28,350 nt of DNA from Stramenopiles sp. TOSAG23-6 (Eukaryota; Sar). The stretch is from NCBI GenBank assembly GCA_900128565.1, contig LT635978.1:1-28350 (forward strand), written 5' to 3'. Of the stretch, positions 1-8,076 are shown piece after piece; the first letter of the stretch is position 1, and the number at the start of each line of letters is the position of its first letter. A program made the position numbers and the translations under genes. The notes below the pieces were generated by a model. It worked only from the letters and a program-made list of their open reading frames with translations. It ran no database searches and was not told where the DNA came from.

Positions 1-56
1 TTAGGTACGGAATTTCGTATGAAAAAAACAAAAAAAAATTCATCACGAAATTGTAC
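1..56 (-). mobile_element. Introner-like element copy 1, partial at window start
   Basis: On the minus strand the exon ends ...TATGAT and the element begins GTACAATTTCGTGATG. It runs through a T-rich tract and 'CATACGAAATTCCGTACC', and the window stops at the TAA of CCTAA. The head resembles copies A and D (GTACGTTTTYATCAT). The exon ends in phase 0 inside the RdRP coding region. The other half lies outside the window. Confidence 0.8.
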
Positions 57-2371
57 ATCATATATTTTCAGAGCCTCATTTAGAATTGTTCTTTTGAGAT
101 CTATATCGCCATTGCAATGATGATCAGTAAGTAAAAGATCAGGATCTATTCTAATATCATTTGATGACCAATTTGGAAACGACATTACCAAAAATAATTT
201 GCGTTTATCTAAAACTTGTTGAGCGATACTTTGAGATGCACGAACAGGTTTATTCCTGAGCTTTTCTTTCCCATTGACGAGTTCGCCTTGTTGCTTCATA
301 TAGCGAGGTCGATATTTGATAAATTCATCAATATCTGAAATTTCTTTCTCTAATCGTTCAATGCTTTTTCGAGTCCCATGTTTTGGTGCATCTAACGCTT
401 CACAGTAAATTTGCACGGCTTGTTGTAAATATTTGGATATTGTAGATTGGTTTTCATTTGCACTACAACGCAAATCACTCAGCGCTTCGGCCAAATTAGA
501 GGCTCTCCCAAAAATACAATCACATTTAACAATATCACATAGATAGTCTACACAGTCACTCACCCAAGTATCATCAAAAGTAATATGTTGCTTTCTCTCT
601 TTTGTACCACTACAAGACTGTATAAACAAACCTTTTATACGGTTAATTATACTATTATCCACACTATTTTGAACTGGAGTTGTTCCATTATAATCCAAAG
701 GAGGGCGAGTGTTTATTATACGTGTTAACTTTTCATTGCCACAAACCCAAAAGAGATCTCCATCATAATCACCACCAGACATTTTATGCGCCTCGGAATA
801 TTCACCACGGACTGAAAAAACTAAACGTCCTACTCTATCTTTTGAACAGATTTCCTTGAGTTCATCGGGTACTACAGCTTTTAACTTACGTATATCGCCA
901 GGCCACATACAAGGATTCCGAGTGATCAAAACATCACCTTCTAAGTAACATCCTTCGCCATCACAAATAAAGACTTCTCCTGGTTGAAGGACTTGTTCTA
1001 TTGTTGGATCAGTGACACCGATAAAGTAGTAACTTTTAGGTATCTTGATTTTTAGACGACTAATTTGATCAATTAATGGAAGAATAATCAATTTCTTCCA
1101 TATGTATCACAAAAAAATATTTCGAAAATTTCAGTTTTTTTGTTAGGTACAACATTTCATACGAAAAAAAAAATAAATTCAAAATTAAAATGATGAAAAC
1201 GTACTGTAATTGTAGAAATGGATCGGAAAGTGATTGACCTGCCTGTATCATATCATTTAAAAGTGTAGGAGAACGACTAGAGATTGGATCAATTGTATCG
1301 CCTACATGATATTGACGAAATGCAAATCTCAGCATTTCTTGACGAAAATTTGGATTATTCAAAGAATTTGAACATAGAGATGAGTTTGATCTTTGTTGTT
1401 CTGACTCATTGTTGTATGATTCTTTACTCGGTATCATCGAACGAATGATTTCCATTTCTTTTTCATACAAGTCTAGTAAAAACGCAACAGCATTCGATCC
1501 TCCCAAAGCACAAAGCTGTAATGCAAATTGCTGGTTAAGTTTTGCTGGAGTTCCTCTATATGTACGAGATGAAGTGATAACTTCCACTTGACCTTTAGTT
1601 TCTGGATTTTGAAAGCGATGAGATGGGCTGCATTTAATCATGGATTTACGAAGTACGATTACTGTATTCTTGATAACATTGTCAGATGCAGAATGTTTAC
1701 GAAGAATTTGACGCAAATACTCGCGAGATACAACTTGAAGGGTTCCCTTTGCCAATCCTTTGTCGGAATGAATTCTCACCTGAAATACCGCAGGCTGTCT
1801 TTCCATATTAATACATGTAGGAGTGGGTGAAGATTCGGAACCTTTGAAAACATTTGTCGGAAATAAAAATGCGAAATCTTCAGCAACAAAACCAGTTCCA
1901 TCTGTCATGTTTACATGATGATGATACACATCATCCATAACATAAACATCGCCATTTTGTAATGATGGGCCGCGGGCTGTCTTTGAAAAACCCAGTTGTA
2001 GTCTTGCATTAAATTTAGCTATAGACAGAGAAGCCACGTCACCAATCCAACCTCGAACATCATCCACTGTTACATTACAAGTATTATATGCAAGGAATTC
2101 TGCAAATAATATCGCTTCTAATCCTGTTTTATTTCGATTTGTAACTTTGCGTACAAATAACAAAGAATATCTTACATTATATAAAGCTCTTTTCATATCT
2201 TTGCAAGTCACGCAAAATAATTCATTATCAATGTCAGAAAGAGACAATTTTAATTGTGATATGAATATATCCTTACATTTAGACTGGCGTGGGATATCTA
2301 TAGCAATATGAAGAAATCTTGATTTGCCAAATTCTCTTTCGAGTACACCCATTCCATTATCGTCTGCACAC
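57..2371 (-). CDS. Cellular RNA-dependent RNA polymerase (RdRP) domain, C-terminal half of a RecQ-RdRP gene; continues beyond window start
   Basis: This is an RNA-silencing RdRP (RDR/QDE-1 family), which copies single-stranded RNA into dsRNA. There are two exons, 2371-1205 and 1101-57, joined across introner A; the gene runs on past position 1. The first exon has the family motifs 'KFNARLQLGFS', 'MTDGTGF' and 'QVRIHSDKGLAKG', then 'VLRKSMIKC'. The second has 'DPTIEQVLQPGEVFICDGEG', 'LEGDVLITRNPCMWPGDIRKL' split as expected, and the catalytic DYDGD near 755-770, followed by LFW. These are seen directly and match the PF05183 pattern. No start codon separates it convincingly from the upstream helicase. 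Removing introner B (2372-2444) puts helicase and polymerase in one frame, through '..SFG-VCADDNGMG..'. The ATG at 2371-2373 overlaps the introner edge and could be mistaken for a start. I am very sure of the RdRP identity and fairly sure of the fusion. Confidence 0.93.
1102..1204 (-). mobile_element. Introner-like element copy A (103 nt) in the RdRP
   Basis: The head is GTACGTTTTCATCAT, the core is 'CGTATGAAATGTTGTACC' with CCTAAC, and the tail is ...TGTGATACAT. Removing 1102-1204 joins phase 2 to phase 1, giving LQLQ-WKKLIILPLID and continuing into the conserved 'VLQPGEVF' block. Reading through instead gives a stop. There is no AG at the boundary that restores frame. Confidence 0.9.
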
Positions 2372-2444
2372 ATGTATTGTGAAAAAATATTTCAAAAAAA
2401 ACGAAAAAAAATAAATTCGAAATTCAAAAAAAAATAAAACATAC
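2372..2444 (-). mobile_element. Introner-like element copy B (73 nt, core deleted) between RecQ and RdRP
   Basis: The head GTATGTTTTATTTTTTTTTG and tail TTCACAATACAT are typical. The palindromic core and the CCTAAC box are missing, as if deleted between two CG dinucleotides. Removal joins the helicase tail to the RdRP in frame (GGA GT + G TGT GCA). The only nearby AG (in GTGTGCAG) gives a stop or the wrong frame with either possible donor. Confidence 0.87.
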
Positions 2445-4244
2445 ACTCCAAATGAAACATCAAATAAACCTTTTTTGTGACCTTTCACGAAAACAAACTC
2501 TCCATTTTGTGGTAAATTTTCAAAAACGATTTTCTCATTGGTACATTCAGTGTATTCATATTCATCAGCGTATTCTCCAGATATTTTACTATTTGCACTA
2601 CTATAATCATCATAATTTTCATCAATATCATCGCCATCAGTAGTATTACTTTCAGAACAAAAATCATCATAATTTTCATCACCATCAGTAGTATTACTTT
2701 CAGAACGAAACTCCAAACTTTTCTGATGGTCCTTATACCGTAAACAATTGTCACAATTATTGCAGCGCTCATAAGTATTTCCATTTTCTCCATTGAAATA
2801 CCTCCGAAAAGCAACTTGGCGACACGTAATTTTGTCACAACAATATGCATGACACTTTTCGATTTCAATGCGTCGTCTCTGTTTTACTATTTCAGTGATT
2901 TTGTTTGAAAATCCTGTCGTAATAGATCGCAATAGATTTTGCTGATCTCGATGAAACAGAACAAGGCATTGGGCAGGTTTCCTATCACGACCTGCACGGC
3001 CAGCTTGTTGATATAAATGTAATAATGACTTTGGCAAAGCAGCATGAAGCACCCAACGCACATTCTGATTATTAACACCCATACCAAATGCTTCAGTTGC
3101 ACACATTATAATTGGCCATTTACCAGGGTTGGAACAACCCTCAGACCACTTTTTATGTAAGTAAGTCTTGTCCCTTGATGTTCTAATACCACCATGATAG
3201 TAAGTTGCAATGCCTTCGCCAAATTTCAAATTAATATGACGACAAAGTGATTCACATTCTTTCTTGGTAATTGTATAAACAATACCTGGCTTTCCATTAT
3301 TCTTTTTTATGAAGTTTATGACACGAGATAATGTATTTGGGTGTGAATGTATTTTCGAAAAATATTTCAAAAAAAAATTGTTAGGTACAAAATTTCGTAC
3401 GAACAAAAATGGAATTTGAAAAAAAATAAAACATACATGGCCTTGGTTCCTACTATTCCATTCACTCAATTCTTCACAAGCAAAAAAAAGATTTTGTCTG
3501 CCACCAATGTTTTCTCTTATCATCGTGTAGGTGTTAAAATCATCACTACCAAATAAATCATTCGCAATAGTTTTCTGAACAAAAATAGTAGCTGTCGCAG
3601 TCAAAGCAAGCAAACTAATCGATGGAAACATTCTAAGCCACTTATGTAAGTCTTTATAGTTTGGTGATAAATCCTCACCCCAAGTTGAAATACAATGTGC
3701 TTCATCTACAACAACCCGTGAAAGCTTGCCTCTATCATACAATTTTTGAAGGATACATTGGCCTAAAAACAATTGAGATTTTTCACAAACAAAAGACTGA
3801 ACAGTAACGTATAAAAGTCGACAAGTTCCGTTTAATACATCTAATTTGGTCTGTTCATATTCCTTTGAAGAAATATCTGAACGTAGGCACCGTGCATTGA
3901 ACAGTTTCTTCAGCTTCTCTGGCATTTTGTTTATTTGTAACATTTGATCATAAATCAATGATAGAGTGGGTACAATAACAACAGTAAGGCCATCATTCTG
4001 TTTGAAAATGGATTCATATTGTATTTCTACGACGTATTGTTGATTTAATTGCTTCTAGCTGTAGCGCCCGAAAACTCTTAAAAGAAAACAAATTAAAGAG
4101 TAAAGTTGACAGTTTTTCATCCAGTGAGATTCTGTCTCCAGTTTTCCTTCCTCTTCCTTTGCTTTTGGCTGCCTTTATTTGGCGAGTCTTTTGTCTCTTG
4201 CGGGCCTCATTTCGAGCAATCTCAAGTTTTGATAGTGCAGTCAT
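2445..4244 (-). CDS. RecQ-family DNA helicase, N-terminal half of a RecQ-RdRP gene; Walker A region missing
   Basis: RecQ helicases unwind DNA 3'-5'. The chosen start is the ATG at 4244, followed by a Lys/Arg-rich stretch and the RecQ motif 0-like 'FKSFRALQLEAI'. Further on are 'GLTVVIVPTLSL' (motif Ia), VVVDEAHCIS (motif II), LTATAT (motif III), 'GIVYTITKKECESL', 'MCATEAFGMGVNN' (motif V) and 'QQAGRAGRDR' (motif VI). A RecQ-Ct zinc-binding cluster follows, with Cys in 'KCHAYCCDKITCRQ' and 'ERCNNCDNC', and then an acidic tail with a repeated 'SESNTTDGD'. Introner C (3347-3436) interrupts it. At about 4005-4020 the frame changes after 'RRRNTI' and a stop follows. The expected Walker A P-loop (PTGxGKS, about 12 residues) is absent, consistent with a net loss of about 35-38 bases. 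This is either a true lesion or an assembly error. The 3' end splices into the RdRP. Confidence 0.88.
3347..3436 (-). mobile_element. Introner-like element copy C (90 nt) in the RecQ helicase
   Basis: The head is GTATGTTTTATTTTTTTTC, the core is 'TTCGTACGAAATTTTGTACC' with CCTAAC, and the tail is TTTTTCGAAAATACAT. The exon trinucleotide CAT precedes the head and CAT also ends the element. It is 90 nt long and stop-free in the host frame, so retention would insert 30 residues. Removal gives 'RNQGH-SHPNTLSRVINF', the normal RecQ spacing before 'GIVYT'. Confidence 0.9.
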
Positions 4245-4662
4245 TACTTAATTGATTGCAATCACTTGAATTGTTGTCTTGTTTCGTTTTTTATAAAAGA
4301 AAAATGTAAAAGTGACCTTTCTTTGACGTTTCTCACTTCAATTAAAAGTGAAAACTACTTTATCAACTTGCTATTTCAATGAAGAAAATAATGAGTCGCT
4401 ACTCTAAATGTGAAATATATAATAATTCAGTTATGAATTGAAAAATGACAAGAATTTCCACCACAGGCAGTCTTCTTGAATAAATAGGATAGCAAATTTT
4501 ACATTTTACATTTTTTGATTTGAGATTTAAAATTTCGATTTTCATCGGAGATTTTTCCTGAAAATAGAAACTGTCAAGAGACTCAGAGTCACGTATATAT
4601 CAAAAGTAGCAGAAGAAACAACTTCACATCATATGTTTTTCTTCTCATGATTACATAAAATA
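4245..4662. promoter_or_regulatory. Divergent intergenic region between RecQ-RdRP and cNMP-TPR genes
   Basis: This gap of about 420 bp lies between two divergently transcribed genes and so must hold both promoters and 5' UTRs. It is AT-rich. I see no convincing ORF, RNA gene, repeat or recognisable promoter motif in it. Confidence 0.5.
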
Positions 4663-6751
4663 ATGTCGCGGAATGTGTTAGATAAATGGAGATTAGGTGG
4701 TCGTCCAACAGGAGTGAAGCCTTACGTCTACTGTTTTCGAACTAAAAGCTTGAACAGTTATAAGCACGGTGAGTATTGTTGGGATAAACATGGTCAGGGA
4801 GTTGTATCAGCAATTGATCAGAGAAACAGTATAGTTGGAGTTTCGAATTATGCTGCCTTAAATTCCGGTCATTTTGAATTACGAAAGAGTGATGATGCTT
4901 CAAAATACCACATTAAGCAACATCTTCAAGATGGTACAGTTGTGCGCTGTGTGGACACTATTAACAATGTTATAATTGTCCAGCGAAATCGAAACAAATC
5001 ACATAAAAATAGATATAACTTAGTAGAGGACGAGCAACAAAATGTAAAAATAGAAAGAAATCGAAACAAATCACATAAAAATAGATATAACTTACTAGAG
5101 GAACAAAATGTAAAGGTAGAAAAAAGTACTGTAGAAATTGCTCCAAAACGAAGAAGGAGAAGGAAGAAGAAAAAGAAACACGATCCTGGAGGTCTAAAAG
5201 CGTTGAAAAAAGAAATGAAACAAATGATGGGAATATCATCTGTAAAACCGAAAAAAGATAATTCTATATTTGAATCTCAAAAGGAAACAACACAGCAACT
5301 ACATCTAAATTCACAAGAAAAAAAGATTATTCGTGTTTTGAACACAGTATCTATATTTGAAGGTATGCTATTAGAAACGTTAGCTGAGATGGCCCGAGAA
5401 ATGGAAGAAATGACATTCCAAGATGGTTACTCTATCATCAAACAAGGTGCAGAAAATGATAATGAATTTTATGTTTTGATAAAAGGTTCCGCTAATGTAT
5501 TAATTAAACGTGTTGCTGTTGCTGCACTGAAAGCACCAACGTTCTTTGGTGAACTGGCGCTCTTAAATGATGCTCCAAGAAATGCCACAATAAAATCTCG
5601 TGGAACAACTACATGCCTAATCCTTCGCCGTGCTGCGTTTAACCGATTTGTTAAAGAAAATACGAAACGTTGTACGTTTTTATCATGAATTTTAATTTTA
5701 TTTTTTTTCATACGCAATTTTGTACCTAACGAATTTCAGTTTTTTTTAATATTGTTTCACAATATATGCATGGAAAATGCAAATATGGAAAGAGAAGAAA
5801 AAGTTTTTCATGCTGCAAATGCTAATCTTATTACAGCCACAGAATATCTTGATGAATACGACACAAATACACGAAATACACGAGACGCTGGGATATTGAA
5901 AGTGAAAGATGCAATTAGTATTTTACGGAATGCTATAAAAATGACCTCTGAAAATAGAGTAAGGGGCAATCCTTTGCAATTATTCCACATATATATGTAT
6001 GTTTTATTTTTTTTCAAATTCGAATTATTTTTCGTACGAAATTTCGTACCTAACGAATTTTTTTTGAAATATTTTTCCAAAATACATACAACTTGGTAGA
6101 GGTCATCTTAATTTAGAAAATGAAGATGAAGCTCAAAGAGCTTTGATGGAAGCCACTCGAATTATGAAAATAAATGATCTTGATCATAAAAATCCTCGAA
6201 ATGAAATTTTATTAAGAGAGGTATTCGGAAATGCTTTAGGGTGGTTTGGTCATATCAGAGCAGCGAATATTCATTTTATAAAGGGAAAACGATTGGCAAA
6301 GGAGATTGGAGATCGACAACAGGAGCTTCAATTTGATATGTTTTACAAAGAAATCCTTTTAAGAAATGGACGATTTGATGAAGCTATGGAACTAACAGTG
6401 CTATTAAGAAAAGAAAAGTTTATTGGAAGAAAACAGAGAACTTTAAAAAAAGAAAAAGAAAAACCACCAGATTATCTACGAAAGAGTACACATAATACAT
6501 ACCATCTTTTCTCGGATGATGCTTTACGATGGATAGTACACAAAAGAGTGTATCCTAACCCTGATTCTACTTCATCTATTGCAAAGATTGGAACCATGAA
6601 TAGATCGGAATTACTAAATTTAATTATTGCATTTGACGATAGCGTAACATTCCATGAAGCAATGACATTAAAATGGCAACACCATATGCGTAGTATGAAT
6701 AGTGATAGTCTCGTAGCTCCACCTTTTTGCAAACGATTTCCCAAGATTTAA
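4663..6751 (+). CDS. Cyclic-nucleotide-binding and TPR protein (633 aa, three exons)
   Basis: The exons are 4663-5671, 5768-5996 and 6088-6751, after removing introners D and E. The N-terminal ~100 residues are not recognised. Next come a 24-residue tandem duplication (RNRNKSHKNRYNL...), a strongly basic stretch (KRRRRRKKKKK, possibly a nuclear signal) and a cyclic-nucleotide-binding domain at about residues 225-335. That domain contains 'FFGELALLNDAPRNATI', the phosphate-binding cassette with its conserved Glu and Arg, so cAMP or cGMP binding is plausible. The second and third exons form TPR-like helices. Joining across introner E yields 'IQLGRGHLNLENEDEAQRAL', which fits the TPR positions Leu7, Gly8, Ala20 and Ala27. 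No kinase or channel segment is present, so a regulatory or scaffold role is inferred. The start is the first in-frame ATG. Confidence 0.85.
4985..5128 (+). repeat. 72-bp tandem duplication inside the cNMP-TPR coding region
   Basis: The unit starting 'gaaatcgaaacaaatcacat' at 4985 recurs at 5057 almost unchanged, a period of 72 bases or 24 codons. It gives two copies of RNRNKSHKNRYNL(V/L)E. The copies differ slightly, and the second is shortened near its end. Confidence 0.85.
5672..5767 (+). mobile_element. Introner-like element copy D (96 nt) in the cNMP-TPR gene
   Basis: The head is GTACGTTTTTATCATG, the core is 'CATACGCAATTTTGTACC' with CCTAAC, and the tail is TTTCACAATATAT. Reading through meets TGA within the element. 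Removing 5672-5767 joins CGT T to GC ATG in frame. The internal CAG (about 5737-5739) gives the wrong downstream frame. Confidence 0.85.
5997..6087 (+). mobile_element. Introner-like element copy E (91 nt), the best-preserved copy
   Basis: The head is GTATGTTTTATTTTTTTTC. The core holds the perfect 16-base palindrome GTACGAAATTTCGTAC (6034-6049), then CCTAAC (6049-6054), a T-rich tract, and the tail TTCCAAAATACAT. Removal restores a TPR with its LG pair. A TAG further downstream (…GGTAG) is also in frame as an acceptor, but would delete the conserved 'QLGR' of the TPR. Confidence 0.9.
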
Positions 6752-6887
6752 TCATCGGGATTATACTGATTCAATAGGTTGGTACACTCTATGATAATCA
6801 TATCTAGTAAAACCTAACCCTAAGGTAGCTAATAGGTAAACTAAAGTTTATTATAAGAAAAAAACAAATGGATCTTCTTTTAATATT

Positions 6888-7757
6888 TTAACTTTTTTTT
6901 TTCTTTCTTTTTTTCGCTGCTAGTCGCTTTTCCAATTTTTTTCTTTGAGCAGCCTGAGCACTGTCATATTCGGTTGCCCTAAGATTAGTCTCTCGTGCAT
7001 GTTCTTCATGGATTTTCTTCTGAAACTGGAGTGTCTCTGATGCCGAAGGAGCACCCTGCATATCTTCTTCAATATCGTTTAATCTCTCTTGTAATCTTTC
7101 CGAGCGTTTGCGTTGTTCTTGCATTTCCTGGCGAAGCTGGTTGTTTTGGTTTTGTGCATCCTGAAATGCACGGCGTTCGGCCTCGAACTTTGCGCGTTCC
7201 TCGTCTAGCGCAGCTTTTTCTGAAGATACTGTCGCTGTTTTTGCAGATTCCGCCATAACCATTCGAAGTCTATTATAAAGAGGTACAAACTCTTCAAATG
7301 ATAGTACGCCATCTCTGTTATAATCTGCTGCCATGAATTGCTGGTTTGTAAAAACTTTAGGAAACTGCAGATCCTTTAGTAGTAGTGAAAGTTCTGCGCG
7401 GTCAATCAGCATGTCACCAGAAGTGTCATATGTAGCAAATATCTCTCTTATTTGATCTTCTCTCTCATGCAAAGAGTGCATCTGGTCATGCTCAATGTTT
7501 CCATTTGTACCAATTGCATTGGCATTATTTGCTCTCATGCGAGCACCACAAGAAGGACACCCAAATTCTACTACGCCGGGAGGTACTCCAAGTATTGTTT
7601 TGCAGCTGATACATGTACAAAGCGACTGCTGCAATTGGTGTGAGGGTTTGTTTTCTGGCGGTAAGGCCATTACAGTACCACATTTAGGGCAGCCAAATCT
7701 ATTGTGGCCAGGAGGCACCATAATTCTCGTACCGCATGTTGGGCATCCAACCTGCAT
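6888..7757 (-). CDS. LSD1-type zinc ribbon, EF-hand pair and coiled-coil protein (289 aa)
   Basis: Two zinc-ribbon modules open the protein. The first has Cys5, Cys8, Cys23 and Cys26 in CPTC...GCPKC with 'VPPG' between. The second has Cys49, Cys52, Cys67 and Cys70 and also carries 'VPPG'; this spacing resembles LSD1-type zinc fingers. Two EF-hand loops follow: DTSGDMLIDRAE near residue 110 and DYNRDGVLSFEE near 145, both with Asp/Glu at the calcium-ligand positions. The rest is a charged coiled coil, about 170-280, ending in a Lys/Arg-rich tail (KKRKKKKS). A calcium-responsive adaptor is inferred; no catalytic domain is seen. It is intronless and converges on the cNMP-TPR gene, 136 bp apart. 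The start is the ATG just before the first Cys pair. Confidence 0.85.
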   Translation of the reverse strand: MQVGCPTCGTRIMVPPGHNRFGCPKCGTVMALPPENKPSHQLQQSLCTCISCKTILGVPPGVVEFGCPSCGARMRANNANAIGTNGNIEHDQMHSLHEREDQIREIFATYDTSGDMLIDRAELSLLLKDLQFPKVFTNQQFMAADYNRDGVLSFEEFVPLYNRLRMVMAESAKTATVSSEKAALDEERAKFEAERRAFQDAQNQNNQLRQEMQEQRKRSERLQERLNDIEEDMQGAPSASETLQFQKKIHEEHARETNLRATEYDSAQAAQRKKLEKRLAAKKRKKKKS

Positions 7758-8076
7758 TTATGTATCTATTGGGTGCTCTACGTACCTTGGAAGGAATTCA
7801 GTCCAACTAAAACTGTAAAATAATGGATATGTCAATAGATATGATATCATAGTACGGGTCAAGTCAAAAAGTGTAACTGCCGTGTAGGTAGCTTGAGGAC
7901 TTTGATCCTTGAAAAAGCTCTACAAGTCTTATTAAACCAGCCCGTCAATCATTCTTGATTTGTTGCATGTATACATATGGGAACATCAATTTAGATGTAT
8001 GGTCTAGCAGGCTACTATAATACTATGATTGCACTTTATATACCTTATACCTTGAGAAAAGTTTAGTTTCAGTATA
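7758..8076. promoter_or_regulatory. Divergent intergenic region upstream of the zinc-ribbon and LRR-IQ genes
   Basis: This 319-bp stretch lies between two divergent start codons and presumably carries both promoters. I see no repeat, RNA gene or clear motif. Confidence 0.45.

Noticed and set aside
2371-2373. ATG as an independent start of the RdRP
   Set aside because: It straddles the introner B edge (tail ACAT plus GTGTGC), and the upstream helicase joins in frame when B is removed. It remains possible but is less favoured.
5808-6080. Minus-strand frame over introner E
   Set aside because: It is antisense to the cNMP-TPR exon and made largely of reverse-complement introner sequence.
5997-6087. 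Ciliate-style TA-bounded eliminated sequence
   Set aside because: TA occurs near both ends, and excision there would also keep frame in places, but the ends lack the known TAYAG-type consensus, the GTAYGT head and CTAAC box favour splicing, and standard-code stops are used.
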